From assembly GCA_046758465.1 (NCBI GenBank), contig JBHIAG010000007.1, positions 1-39,420 of the forward strand: DNA of 39,420 bases, read 5' to 3'. The stretch is from JBHIAG01 sp046758465. Lineage in GTDB: Bacteria; Acidobacteriota; Terriglobia; Acidiferrales; 2-02-FULL-67-57. Positions 30,168 through 39,420 of this stretch are shown piece by piece (position 1 is the stretch's first letter; each line of letters starts with the position of its first letter). The notes beneath the pieces were generated by a model. The model did not search any database. It was given only the letters and a program-made list of their open reading frames with translations, and was not told the DNA's origin. The translations under genes were made by a program, and so were the position numbers.

Positions 30168-31144
30168 AAGCCGGAAAGAAAGAGGCGGCGGGCAAGCAGT
30201 TTCTTCAAGTCTTCTTCCTCGATTGTCAACCGCACCTGCAAGCGGTCGCCCACTGAGTTCACCTCGCTGTTGGTGAGCACGCGGCTGAGCTCGGGATTCT
30301 CCTCGCGCAAGCGCCAGCGCTGGACGAACATGCCGGTCTGCACCAGGAGCGAGAAGGCTTGCGCGTCCATAGCAGTCTCGCACCAGGCCTGGAAGTCGAT
30401 GCGCATTTCCCGCCCCAGGTGGAGTTGCAGGGTGGAATGGCGAAAGCGGTGTGCCACGCGGGTGAACTCATCGAAGCGCACCGCTTCCGGGATGAGTTGC
30501 GCCAGCGTGTAGCGGGTGTACTGCTTGTCAAAGACGGCCCAGATGGGGGCACGGCCATTGACTTCGTCGAGCTGCGCGAGCAGGGTTTCGTTCTGCAGCA
30601 GGTTGTCGTGTGCGCCGTAGCGGGTTTCGAGCAGCAACGTCAGGCTGGCCCGCGTCCCGAACACTGCAGTCGAGGCGTCCAGGAAGGAGAAAAACAAATC
30701 CTGCGGCCCGACACCGCTGCCGAACGGGAACAGGGTCTGCCCGCGGTAGACGTCGATCGGCAAGTTCTGCTGCAGGAAGAACTGCTCGACGCGTTCGGGG
30801 GCGAAGTTGCCTTCCACTATGCCCATGAGCCGTTCGCCTGCCTGCCCGTCGGGCGGAACGAACACCCAGGCCAGCCACTCGATTTCCTCCTCCAGGTTCG
30901 TCCCCATCGAGCGCAGGAAGTTGGCAAAGTGTTGGAAGCGCCGGGGCAGAAGTTGCGCTTGCAACTGGCCATAGTGAGGGGAGCGCCGGGCTTCCTTGAG
31001 GTCTATGTAGACGAGCTGCCCGGTCTCGGCCGGCAGCAAGTAGAGCACGTCGGAGCGCAGCGAGCCTGCCTGGAGTGGCGGCACCAGCAGCAGCACGCCC
31101 AGCAGCCAAAGCGTGTGGCGGAGATGGGATCGAAGTCTCATCAT
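30164..31144 (-). CDS. Hypothetical exported protein
   Basis: The 326-residue protein has a clear N-terminal signal (RHTLWLLGVLLLVPPLQAG). The rest is soluble, with LRSDVLYLLPAETGQLVYIDLKEARRSPHY, a motif style seen in periplasmic proteins that compare several domains of similar fold, but I do not recognise a named family. Two successive Met codons at 31144 and 31141 follow the lipoprotein stop codon (31150-31148) by three bases, so translation is probably coupled to it. It is the last gene of the minus-strand run from ftcD and overlaps the plus-strand HATPase-like gene at its end. Confidence 0.8.
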   Translation of the reverse strand: MMRLRSHLRHTLWLLGVLLLVPPLQAGSLRSDVLYLLPAETGQLVYIDLKEARRSPHYGQLQAQLLPRRFQHFANFLRSMGTNLEEEIEWLAWVFVPPDGQAGERLMGIVEGNFAPERVEQFFLQQNLPIDVYRGQTLFPFGSGVGPQDLFFSFLDASTAVFGTRASLTLLLETRYGAHDNLLQNETLLAQLDEVNGRAPIWAVFDKQYTRYTLAQLIPEAVRFDEFTRVAHRFRHSTLQLHLGREMRIDFQAWCETAMDAQAFSLLVQTGMFVQRWRLREENPELSRVLTNSEVNSVGDRLQVRLTIEEEDLKKLLARRLFLSGF

Positions 31145-31147
31145 GGG

Positions 31148-32548
31148 CTAGGGCGGAGGGGCCAGCAGGCGCAGGCGCTTGGTGACGAGGCGCGGCTGGC
31201 TGAATTCGAACAGGAACAACCCGCGCACGGCGACCGTCTGGTCTCTCTGCAAGCTGGCGAGCCCTGCGGGCAAATCCTCAAATTCGGTATTGGTTTCGGT
31301 CACCGACAGCACAGAGGGAAATCCGCTGTCGGCGAAGAAGCTCGCCAGGGGGCTGAAAGTGAATGTGACCTGGCCGACGGATGTGACCAGCCCGGGAATT
31401 GTGCCCTGTTTGAGGACGAGCTGGGCGGCGCGGTTGGCCTGGGCGCTGTCGGGTTCGATGACGACGACCTGACCGAGTCTAAGCTCCTGGCGGTCAAAGG
31501 TGAACCCGAGCACGGACAAGTCTTCGCGGTTGATGCGGAAGCCGGTATTGGCATCGACCGTAAAGCTACGCTGATCGCCAGCGTCAATGCCGAGTTGGTC
31601 GGGATTTTCTTCCAGCACGAGCAGGGTGAGGTTGGTGGCATTGTTCAAGATGTCGCGGTTCACCGCAACCACCAGCCCGCGGAGAAAGTCGGTGGGCGCG
31701 AGCGAGTCGACTTCCACCACCAGAGCGCGGTAGTGCCCGCTCTGCTGGAGTCGCGCATCGACTTCCACCCGCTGGCGGAGGCTCAGGTCTGCGAGGGTGC
31801 TGGCGACGCCGTCAAAAATTGTGCCGGTGTCCACGTCCAGGATGAGTTGCTGCCCGGTGGCCGTGAGCGTCATGGTGAAGCTGTTGGTGTCCACGCTGTT
31901 GATCGTTCCCAGGGCATCGTCGATATCGCCCGGGAGTTCACCGGTCTGAAACGAGGTGAGCACCAGATCAAATTGCGGGGTCACCTCGGTGGTCGAACTC
32001 ACCGAATTGAGCAGGTCGAGGTCGAGCCGCAGTCCGACCACGTCGCCCGCGTTCAGGGTGAGGTTGGTGGCAATTTGAACTGACGAGGTGGTCAACGTCG
32101 GACTGAAGGTCTCGAACCCGGGCGGGATGGCGGTGGGGTTGAACACCACCATCTCCGGGCTGGAGACGAGCACTTCGAGCTGCGTGTAGGTCGCCGCCGG
32201 CACCTGCGTCGTGCTCAGCACGGTGGGGGCGAGCGAGCGCGAAGTCCATTCCAGCGCCACCGCCGCCGGCAAGAGCGATTCGTCGCTGGTGGAAGAACTC
32301 AGCGTGATGCCGGTCAGGGTCATTGCAAAGGAGTGCACGTTCCCGCTCGCTTGGTCTTCGGCAAAGAGCACAAGCGTGGCCGTCTGTCCGCCTCCCGGAC
32401 CGCCGCCGCCGCCGCCGCCAATAGTCCCGCCTCCGCTGCCGCCCGGGGCATCACTGTCGAAACCCCCGCCGCCGCAGGCGGTGAGAGCCACGGCCAGCAG
32501 CAGCGCGGCTGCGGCTCGGAGTGCCAACCCGTTTGCTCTGCGTTTCAT
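31148..32548 (-). CDS. Lipoprotein with DUF4382- and DUF5666-like domains
   Basis: The 466-residue protein starts at ATG 32548 behind GGAG. It has a lipoprotein signal with lipobox LTAC at about residues 22-25, followed by a long glycine-rich linker (about 26-54) that tethers the mature protein away from the membrane. Residues about 55-215 resemble DUF4382 (TATLVLFAEDQASGNVHSFAMTLTGITL, AATYTQLEVLVSSPEMVVF). Later segments, such as DALGTINSVDTNSFTMTLTATGQQLILDVDTGTIFDG, resemble DUF5666 repeats, which recur at least three times. These domains are common in acidobacterial surface lipoproteins, but their role is unknown. It sits 21 bases after ftcD and three bases before the exported-protein gene, and so is probably cotranscribed with both. 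Confidence 0.85.
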   Translation of the reverse strand: MKRRANGLALRAAAALLLAVALTACGGGGFDSDAPGGSGGGTIGGGGGGGPGGGQTATLVLFAEDQASGNVHSFAMTLTGITLSSSTSDESLLPAAVALEWTSRSLAPTVLSTTQVPAATYTQLEVLVSSPEMVVFNPTAIPPGFETFSPTLTTSSVQIATNLTLNAGDVVGLRLDLDLLNSVSSTTEVTPQFDLVLTSFQTGELPGDIDDALGTINSVDTNSFTMTLTATGQQLILDVDTGTIFDGVASTLADLSLRQRVEVDARLQQSGHYRALVVEVDSLAPTDFLRGLVVAVNRDILNNATNLTLLVLEENPDQLGIDAGDQRSFTVDANTGFRINREDLSVLGFTFDRQELRLGQVVVIEPDSAQANRAAQLVLKQGTIPGLVTSVGQVTFTFSPLASFFADSGFPSVLSVTETNTEFEDLPAGLASLQRDQTVAVRGLFLFEFSQPRLVTKRLRLLAPPP

Positions 32549-32569
32549 GCGCGCTCCGTCCCGGTAAAT

Positions 32570-34099
32570 TTACCTGGCAACCAAATCGGCTTCTGCCAGC
32601 CGGCTTTCGAGCGCCGCCAGGCGCTGGCGCTGCCGGCTGACGAACTCCTTGTCCTCCAGTGAGCTCAGATTGATCTCGACATTCTCCAGCGCACCGCGCA
32701 GAGCGGCCTGCGCCAGATGTTTGCCGGTCTTCAGGTCGGAGGCCATTGCCGCGCTAGTTATCCCTACCAGTTGGTTGAGATGCTCCAGGACGGCGGCCGT
32801 TGCCTCGGCCACGCCGAGGGGCACCGCGGCCGCGTGCTGGAGCGCCTGTTCGATGGCTCTTGCTCGGGCCTGCTTTTGCGCTTCGCTGGCCTGGGGCAGG
32901 CGCTGGGCTGCGAGCACCACCTCAAAGCTTTCAGCGTCGGCGTCCATCGCTGTTTTCAGTTCCTGGCAGAGCATTTCGAGTTCTCTCGCATGCTTTTCCA
33001 AGCGCTCGCTGTGCTCTGCGTGCGCTTTCTTCCGCTTCGAAAGATCGGCCACCATCTGGCCCAGTGCTGCGGCCAGGGCTGCGACAAGCGCCGCGACCGA
33101 GCCGCCGCCCGGCGTCGGCTTCGGGGCCGCGACGCTGGAGAGGAACGCTTCGACTTGCACGGCGAGCGCGACCGGCGAGGTTTCTGCGAGCACGCTGGCG
33201 AGCCGGTTCTCCAGGATTTGTTTTTCCGGGTCGAAGTTTTCGAGTTGCAGGAAGAAGTCAGAAGCCATCTCCAGCGCACGCTTGGGCACCAAGCCGACAA
33301 TTTCACTACCCACGACGGACGCGCCGTAGCGCGCCGCCTCCCGGTTGACCAGTTCGAAGACACGGAAGATGGGCGTCTGTTCGAAATCGGTGAGGTTGAT
33401 GGAGACCTGGGCAAGGTTGCGGGCTTTGAGTTCGACTCCCATCGCCTTGACGTAGCGCAAGCCGCCGCTGGAAAAGCGAATTGCCTTCGCAATTGCCTTG
33501 GCCACGCGTACGTCGGGCGTGTTCAAGTTGATGTTGTAGGCGATGAGGAACTTGCGTGTGCCGACCACCGTGGCCCCGGCGGTCGGGTGCACACGAGGTT
33601 CGCCAAAGTCGGGCGCGCGGTCGGGATTGGTGGCGATTTCTTCGCGCAGGCCTTCGAACTGGCCGCGGCGGATGTTCTCGAGGTTGGTGCGGTCGGGCCG
33701 GGTGGCGGCGGCTTCGTAGAGATAGACAGGTATCTGGAACCGCTTCCAGATTTCAGCTCCGACGCTGCGGGCGAGTTGGACGCAGTCCTCCAGCGTGACG
33801 CCCCGGATGGGAATGAACGGGACGACATCGGCGGCGCCGATGCGCGGGTGGGCGCCCTGGTGTTGGGTAAGGTTGATGAGTTTGGCGGCCGTGCCGACGC
33901 CCCGCAGCGCGGCTTCCCCGATGACTTCTTTGGGGCCGACGATGGTGATGACGCAGCGATTGTGGTCAGCGTCCATCTCCTGGTCGAGCAGGGAGACACC
34001 CGGCAGCGAGCAGAGGGCGGCGACGATTTGGCGGACTTTTTCCAGGTTGCGGCCCTCGCTGAAGTTCGGCACGCATTCGACCAGCGTGGACACCGTCAA
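32570..34099 (-). CDS. ftcD: Bifunctional glutamate formimidoyltransferase / formimidotetrahydrofolate cyclodeaminase
   Basis: The 509-residue protein is a fusion of two enzymes. Residues about 1-300 form the formiminotransferase (VECVPNFSEGRN, DADHNRCVITIVG with the catalytic His, HQGAHPRIGAADVVPFIP), which moves the formimino group from formiminoglutamate to tetrahydrofolate. Residues about 310-500 form the cyclodeaminase (PKPTPGGGSVAALVAALAAALGQMV), which releases ammonia and gives 5,10-methenyl-THF. This is the last step of histidine degradation, joining hutU and hutI upstream. The TTG at 34099 is the longest start; GTG 34093, with AAGGGG five bases upstream, is also likely. One-carbon units also come from the gcv operon nearby, so the two loci meet in folate metabolism. 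Confidence 0.95.
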   Translation of the reverse strand: MTVSTLVECVPNFSEGRNLEKVRQIVAALCSLPGVSLLDQEMDADHNRCVITIVGPKEVIGEAALRGVGTAAKLINLTQHQGAHPRIGAADVVPFIPIRGVTLEDCVQLARSVGAEIWKRFQIPVYLYEAAATRPDRTNLENIRRGQFEGLREEIATNPDRAPDFGEPRVHPTAGATVVGTRKFLIAYNINLNTPDVRVAKAIAKAIRFSSGGLRYVKAMGVELKARNLAQVSINLTDFEQTPIFRVFELVNREAARYGASVVGSEIVGLVPKRALEMASDFFLQLENFDPEKQILENRLASVLAETSPVALAVQVEAFLSSVAAPKPTPGGGSVAALVAALAAALGQMVADLSKRKKAHAEHSERLEKHARELEMLCQELKTAMDADAESFEVVLAAQRLPQASEAQKQARARAIEQALQHAAAVPLGVAEATAAVLEHLNQLVGITSAAMASDLKTGKHLAQAALRGALENVEINLSSLEDKEFVSRQRQRLAALESRLAEADLVAR

Positions 34100-34138
34100 C
34101 CCCTTGACCTCATTTTTGCACTTCGTCGTGTCATTGAA

Positions 34139-34200
34139 CCTCAGGGGCTAAAGCCCCATTTTTATTTACGCTCCTTGGCGTAGGGGCTGAAGCCCGTACT
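34139..34200. repeat. Dispersed extragenic double-hairpin repeat, copy 2
   Basis: CCTCAGGGGCTAAAGCCC (34139-34156) is identical to 8545-8562. It is followed by a T-rich spacer and a second GGGGCTGAAGCCC hairpin at about 34182-34195. The copy lies between the small hutI-overlapping gene and ftcD. Confidence 0.7.
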
Positions 34201-34245
34201 TGCCCAAGCTGATCGAACCCCGTCCTGCTCAAACTCTGTCTAGAT

Positions 34246-34470
34246 TCAGGCCTTTGGCTCTGGCGTTTCGCGGAGTTTGCTCGCATATTTTTCAAACCAT
34301 TTGCCCGCCTCGTCCTTACCCACCTCGTGCTCCAGGTAGGCGCGGTAGTCCATCAGCAGCGCCGCCAGGCGGCCCAGGGGGCGGGGCCGGTTTGGGTTCA
34401 TCCCGCACGCGGCCAGCCAGTGAAAAAAATCCAGCGGGCGTTGCTGATCAGTTTTTCCCTGTGCCGTCAT
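34246..34470 (-). CDS. Small hypothetical protein overlapping the hutI end
   Basis: Starting at ATG 34470, the frame encodes 74 residues (MTAQGKTDQQRPLDFFHWLAACGMNPN and on to YASKLRETPEPKA), with a sensible amphipathic composition. Its start lies 23 bases inside the hutI coding region in another frame, which suggests translational coupling. A short low-complexity motif, NPNRPRPLGRLAALLMDYRAYLEHEVGKDEAGKWFEKY, could form two helices. No family is recognised. Between it and ftcD lies the 34139-34200 repeat. Its existence as a gene is moderately supported by composition and overlap only. Confidence 0.55.
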   Translation of the reverse strand: MTAQGKTDQQRPLDFFHWLAACGMNPNRPRPLGRLAALLMDYRAYLEHEVGKDEAGKWFEKYASKLRETPEPKA

Positions 34471-35743
34471 AGATAATCTGGCCACGCTTGACCGCCAGGC
34501 GGCAGAAGTTGACTCCGAAATAATACGGGATTTCGCGGTAATCGGGAAGCTCGATTGCGATTAAGTCAGCTTGTTTGCCGACTTCGAGGGAGCCGATGCG
34601 GTGGGCGCGGCGCAGGGAGTAGGCGGGGTTGAGCGTGCTGGCGACAATGGCCTCGGCGGGGGTCATCCGCATCTGGGTGCAGGCGAGCGAGAGGATCATT
34701 TGCATATTGAGGGTGGGGCTGGTGCCGGGGTTGAAGTCGGTGGCCAGGGCCACGGCAGCGCCGGCGTCAATCAAGGCGCGGGCGGCTGGGTAGCGGTCCT
34801 TGCCGAGGTGAAAAACCGCTCCCGGCAGCAGCGTGGCCACGGTGTCGGAGCGGGCGAGGGCGCGGACGTCGGCGCGGGTGATGCGTTCGAGATGGTCGGC
34901 GCTGGCGGCGTGGAGTTCGACGGCCAGGCGGGTGGCACCGGTGCGGACAAGCTGGTCGGCGTGCAGGCGCAGCTCCAGCCCGCAGACACGGCCGGCACGG
35001 AGGATTTGGCGCGCCTGGTTCAGCGTGAAGGCGCCGCGGTCGCAGAAGACGTCGCAGAACTCGGCCAGGCCGCGGCCGGCCACGGTGGGAAGCATGCGAT
35101 GAATGAGGAAGTCCACATAGGCTTGCGGCTTGCGCTGGTAGTTGGGGGGAACGACGTGGGCGCCGAGAAAAGTGGCGACCAGCTCCAGCGGGCCGGCGCG
35201 GTTCAGGGCGCGGATGACCTCGAGAATTTTCAGTTCATTGGCCAGGTCGAGGCCGTAGCCGCTTTTGGCTTCCAGGGTGGTGGTGCCGTGGCGCGCGAAT
35301 TCGACCAAGCGCTGGCGTGCCTGGTCGAGAAGCAAGTTGGCGGGTGCCTGGCGCAGGCGCTTGACGGTTGAGAGGATGCCACCCCTCGACTTCGCTCGGG
35401 GCAGGCCGCCGCGCCGGGCGATTTGCGCGTAGCTCGCGCCCTGAATGCGCTGCTCGTACTCGTCCACGCGGCTGGTCGGGAAGACCAGGTGGGTGTGGCT
35501 GTCCACAAAGCCGGGCAGGACGATCCAGTGGCGCGCGTCGAGCTTTTCGGCTTTTCCGGCGAGCGGATGCTTTTCGACCGTGCGGGTGGGGCCGATGGCG
35601 GCGATGCGGCCGTCGGCGATAAGGAGGGCACCGTCGCGGACGAGGCCCAGTTGGGCGAGTTGGCGCCCGCGGCGGGGCGGCGCGGGGCCTGCAAGGGTGA
35701 GGAGCTGGCGGCAGTGGGCGATGAGCAGGGGTGGCGTGGCCAT
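34448..35743 (-). CDS. hutI: Imidazolonepropionase
   Basis: HutI hydrolyses 4-imidazolone-5-propionate to N-formimino-L-glutamate, the third step of histidine degradation. The 431-residue amidohydrolase starts at ATG 35743 and shows the metal-binding HTH in DSHTHLVFPTSRVDEYE (His83, His85), the substrate site EAKSGYGLDLANELK, FLGAHVVP, a third His in LRLHADQ and Asp in ATDFNPGTSP. Residues 114-121 (LPRAKSRG) are extra compared with the usual family sequence, in which SYxxIxxxGGGIL is continuous; they are encoded by a palindromic repeat at 35382-35401. The loop follows the metal site by about 30 residues. Whether it affects activity is unknown. The gene lies between the hutU remnant and ftcD. 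Confidence 0.95.
   Translation of the reverse strand: MATPPLLIAHCRQLLTLAGPAPPRRGRQLAQLGLVRDGALLIADGRIAAIGPTRTVEKHPLAGKAEKLDARHWIVLPGFVDSHTHLVFPTSRVDEYEQRIQGASYAQIARRGGLPRAKSRGGILSTVKRLRQAPANLLLDQARQRLVEFARHGTTTLEAKSGYGLDLANELKILEVIRALNRAGPLELVATFLGAHVVPPNYQRKPQAYVDFLIHRMLPTVAGRGLAEFCDVFCDRGAFTLNQARQILRAGRVCGLELRLHADQLVRTGATRLAVELHAASADHLERITRADVRALARSDTVATLLPGAVFHLGKDRYPAARALIDAGAAVALATDFNPGTSPTLNMQMILSLACTQMRMTPAEAIVASTLNPAYSLRRAHRIGSLEVGKQADLIAIELPDYREIPYYFGVNFCRLAVKRGQIIYDGTGKN
35382..35401. repeat. CCCTTCGRC-type palindrome inserted in hutI
   Basis: CCCC and GGGG flank TCGACTTCGCTC. It encodes the extra residues LPRAKSRG on the minus strand between two glycines. It is related to 11482-11505 and 35853-35873. 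Confidence 0.7.
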
Positions 35744-35750
35744 GGAGCTG

Positions 35751-35796
35751 GTGCTTTGTACCTAGTACCTAGTACCCAGTGCCTTGTACCTTGTGC
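35751..35796. repeat. Low-complexity TACCTAG-type repeat
   Basis: Units such as TACCTAG, TACCCAG and CTTGTACC recur in tandem just upstream of the hutI start. It resembles the CGTGC-type repeat at 11122-11160 in style. Confidence 0.5.
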
Positions 35797-35816
35797 GCAG
35801 TGGGGAGTCAACCGGG

Positions 35817-35893
35817 GGTAGGGCAGGGGCTTGTCCCCTGCCGCGGCAAGGCGCCCTTCGACAAACTCAGGGCAAGCAAGGCCTTGCCCTACC
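35817..35893. repeat. Composite 77-bp inverted-repeat element
   Basis: GGTAGGGCA (35817-35825) and TGCCCTACC (35885-35893) are perfect 9-bp inverted ends. Inside are a hairpin with GGCAGGGG/CCCCTGCC arms (35822-35842) and a CCCTTCGACAAACTCAGGG palindrome (35854-35872). It may be a nest of small insertions. Confidence 0.65.
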
Positions 35894-35918
35894 TAGGCAA
35901 CAAATAAGACCCGCTGCT

Positions 35919-35955
35919 GGGTAGGGCAGGGACTTGTGCCCTGTCGCGGCCAGGC
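35919..35955. repeat. Second copy of the GGGTAGGGCAGGG repeat
   Basis: It matches 35816-35852 at 33 of 37 positions. The first 18 bases of the first copy also match 17373-17390 exactly. Confidence 0.65.
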
Positions 35956-35992
35956 AGCTCGCGCCGTCCGCCGCCGTGCGCACACCAAATGG

Positions 35993-36067
35993 CTATTGTG
36001 CCTCGTCGGGGAACATGGGGAGTTTGATTTGCTGTTTGCGGGCGCAGGAGAGGGCTGCGGGTAGCGA
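35993..36067 (-). pseudogene. Decayed duplicate of the hutU 3' end
   Basis: On the minus strand this stretch reads AALSCARKQQIKLPMFPDEAQ-stop, which aligns with the intact hutU end EALSFARQRGLKIPMLKDDAQ-stop. DNA similarity is about 70 percent and runs a few bases past the stop codon (CAATAGCCA). Above about 36070 the resemblance ends. It is the remnant of a second, diverged urocanate hydratase gene or of a local duplication. Confidence 0.75.
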
Positions 36068-36120
36068 TGCGGAGGGCGGCGGGAGGCTCGGCGCTCTAGC
36101 TTGTGCGAGGGCGTCCGCTT

Positions 36121-36171
36121 CCATCCGTTCCCATCCGTCGCGATCCGACGCCGTTGGTATGCCATCCGACG
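36121..36171. repeat. ATCCGACGC-type repeat
   Basis: Several copies of CCATCCG and ATCCGACGC lie here. CCGTCGCGATCCGACGC (36135-36151) differs from 12838-12854 at one base. Confidence 0.5.
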
Positions 36172-36190
36172 CTATGGGCACATCAACTGG

Positions 36191-37873
<1,683 letters not shown>

Positions 37874-37969
37874 TGGCCGCGACATCGCTTTGCTTACGCG
37901 CATCTTAGCGCGACAGGGGAAAACTTGGAAGCCGGAAACCAGTTGCGTTAGAGTACAAGGCAGCGCCCA

Positions 37970-39420
37970 ATGTCTTCTACCACCCTCAACCAACTCCTGC
38001 TCGACAGCCTCGCGAGTCAGCAGAAGCCCGACCTGCTCTGGCACAAGGTCGGCGGAACCTGGCAGAAGATTTCGACCCGCGAGTTCCTTGCCCGCGTGGC
38101 CTCGCTTGCCTCCGCGCTCAAGCAGTTCGGAATCCGCCAAGGCGACCGGGTAGCGGTCTGCAGCGAGAACCGCCCGGAGTGGCACATCGCCGACCTGGCG
38201 ATTCTGGGCCTGGGCGCGATCAACGTGCCCCTCTACCCGCGCGAGGCGCCCGAGCGGCTGAAATACCTGCTGCGTGATTCGGAGGCGCGCATCTGCTTTG
38301 TCTCAGGTGCCGAGCAACTCGAAAAACTCCGCGCGGTGTGGACTGAGTTGCCGCAACTCGAAAAGGTCATTCCGTTTGCCCGTGTCGGCGAGGACGAGCG
38401 CGAACTGCCATGGGAGAGTGTCGCGCGCCCAGACATTCCCGAAAGCCTGTGGCACGAGTTCGACCGCACCGCTCGCGCCGTCGCGCCCGGCGATGTCGCC
38501 TCGCTCATCTATACCTCGGGAACCACGGGAACGCCGAAAGGCGTGCTCCTGACCCAGCACAACTTTGCTTCCAACGTCACCAGTTGCATCGCCCGCTTGG
38601 GCTATGGGCAGGCGGATGTGGCACTGTCCTTGCTCCCTCTCTGCCACGTCTACGAGCGCATGAATGACTACGCCTATCTGGTCTATGGGGTCTCGATTGC
38701 CTATGCGGAAAGTTTCGAGGCGGTCGCTCGCAACTTGCTGGAAGTGCGGCCAACGGTCATGGCGGTGGTGCCGCGCTTCTTCGAGAAGTTCTACTCCCGG
38801 CTCCGGGAAAACTTGCGCAGCCAACCGGCGCTCAGGCAAAACATCTTCCACTGGGCCGTGGCCGTCGGCCGCAAAACCTTACCGTATCGTCTCGCGGGCA
38901 AACCGCTGCCCGCGCGCCTGGCCTGGCAACAGCAGGTGGCGGATTGGCTCGTCTACCGCAAAATCCGCCAGCGGCTGGGCGGGCGCATGCGGCGGGTGAT
39001 TTCGGGTGGGGGCCCGTTGTCGCGCGAGTTGAACCAATTCTTCCAGGCATTGAACATCCCCATCATTGAAGGCTACGGCTTAACTGAAACTTCGCCCGTG
39101 ATTGCGACCAACGCGCCCGGGATGTCCAAACTCGGAACTGTGGGCAAACCTATCCCGGGTGTCGAAGTGAAAATCGCCCCTGACGGTGAGGTCCTCACCC
39201 GTGGCCCCCACGTGATGAAGGGCTACTATAAGCGCGAGGAAGAAACGCGCGCGGCCATCGTGGACGGCTGGTTCCACACCGGTGATGTTGGCTATCTGGA
39301 CGCGGACGGCTTCCTGGTCATCACCGACCGCAAGCGCGACATCATCAAGACCGCAGGCGGTAAGATGATAGCCCCGCAGCCCATCGAGAACCGCTTGAAA
39401 GCCAGCCCCTATATTCAAAA
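37970..39420 (+). CDS. AMP-forming acyl-CoA synthetase (long-chain fatty-acid--CoA ligase type), 3'-truncated
   Basis: The frame opens at ATG 37970 (MSSTTLNQLLLDSLASQQ), with AAGG upstream, and stays open through the end of the window, so about 483 residues are visible and the C-terminus is missing. Adenylation motifs are complete: LIYTSGTTGTPKG (residues ~179-191), EGYGLTETSPV (~367), and TGDVGYLDADGFLVITDRKRDIIKTAGGK near the edge, just before the hinge region and the C-terminal lysine. LPLCHVYERMNDYAYLVYG and VPRFFEKFYSRL are typical of the FadD15/long-chain ligase group. It activates a fatty acid with ATP and transfers it to CoA, probably for lipid synthesis or breakdown. It is divergent from hutU with a 96-base gap. 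Confidence 0.95.
   Translation, partial: MSSTTLNQLLLDSLASQQKPDLLWHKVGGTWQKISTREFLARVASLASALKQFGIRQGDRVAVCSENRPEWHIADLAILGLGAINVPLYPREAPERLKYLLRDSEARICFVSGAEQLEKLRAVWTELPQLEKVIPFARVGEDERELPWESVARPDIPESLWHEFDRTARAVAPGDVASLIYTSGTTGTPKGVLLTQHNFASNVTSCIARLGYGQADVALSLLPLCHVYERMNDYAYLVYGVSIAYAESFEAVARNLLEVRPTVMAVVPRFFEKFYSRLRENLRSQPALRQNIFHWAVAVGRKTLPYRLAGKPLPARLAWQQQVADWLVYRKIRQRLGGRMRRVISGGGPLSRELNQFFQALNIPIIEGYGLTETSPVIATNAPGMSKLGTVGKPIPGVEVKIAPDGEVLTRGPHVMKGYYKREEETRAAIVDGWFHTGDVGYLDADGFLVITDRKRDIIKTAGGKMIAPQPIENRLKASPYIQ

Larger units (their letters stand above)
35744..36190. other. Repeat-rich intergenic region between hutU and hutI
   Basis: These 447 bases break the expected hutU-hutI adjacency. 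They hold TACCTAG-type low-complexity sequence, two copies of a 37-base repeat (35816-35852 and 35919-35955, four mismatches), a composite inverted-repeat element (35817-35893), a remnant of a hutU 3' end (35993-36067) and ATCCGACGC repeats (36121-36171). No intact gene was found. Confidence 0.7.

Noticed and set aside
30359..32083. 574-codon plus-strand frame opposite the exported protein and lipoprotein genes
   Set aside because: The minus-strand genes have a signal peptide, a lipobox and ribosome sites; the plus frame has none and crosses two genes.
32717..34183. 488-codon plus-strand frame opposite ftcD
   Set aside because: FtcD is unmistakable on the other strand.

Overview
The window looks like a piece of a high-GC bacterial chromosome, most likely from an uncultivated member of the Acidobacteriota. 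This is inferred from gene content: serine/threonine kinases fused to TPR or WD40-like domains, a DUF4382/DUF5666-like lipoprotein, an exported M24 peptidase, a KimA-type transporter and many dispersed palindromic repeats. No rRNA, tRNA, CRISPR array or transposase gene was seen. Both ends cut genes: an acyl-CoA dehydratase activase on the left and an AMP-forming acyl-CoA ligase on the right.

Layout. 1-3009: activase-related protein, split into two frames. 3363-8421: a four-helix membrane protein, a fused nucleotidyltransferase/CDP-alcohol phosphatidyltransferase (IPCT/DIPPS type) and a gamma-glutamyltransferase-family protein. 8701-12731: a kinase-TolB-TPR sensor and an M24 peptidase. 12928-15158: a KimA-like potassium transporter with a small unknown gene behind it. 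15354-19532: a GAF protein, myo-inositol-1-phosphate synthase, PolX and a cold-shock protein with a structured leader. 19779-24789: a membrane protein, a Nudix hydrolase, an orphan LytTR regulator and a kinase-WD40 protein. 24876-29388: glycine cleavage operon gcvT-gcvH-gcvPA-gcvPB. 29534-31144: a Cys-rich mini-protein, a degenerate RsbW-like protein and an exported protein. 31148-37873: histidine utilisation genes hutU, hutI and ftcD, followed by a lipoprotein gene. 37970-end: acyl-CoA ligase.

How the genes work together. HutU, HutI and bifunctional FtcD convert urocanate to glutamate and hand the formimino carbon to tetrahydrofolate; HutH is not in the window. The Gcv system also loads one-carbon units onto tetrahydrofolate. 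Ino1 makes inositol phosphate, a substrate for an IPCT/DIPPS enzyme, so the two separate loci may supply one inositol-phosphate solute or lipid pathway.

Most unusual is the density of small palindromic repeats. At least two families lie in intergenic DNA and also in frame inside genes (kinase linker, M24 peptidase, HutI, and the C-termini of GcvPA and the RsbW-like protein). A 108-bp element with perfect 15-bp terminal inverted repeats separates gcvPA from gcvPB, a decayed second copy of the hutU 3' end sits beside hutU, and the cold-shock gene has a consensus promoter followed by an intrinsic terminator inside its leader.
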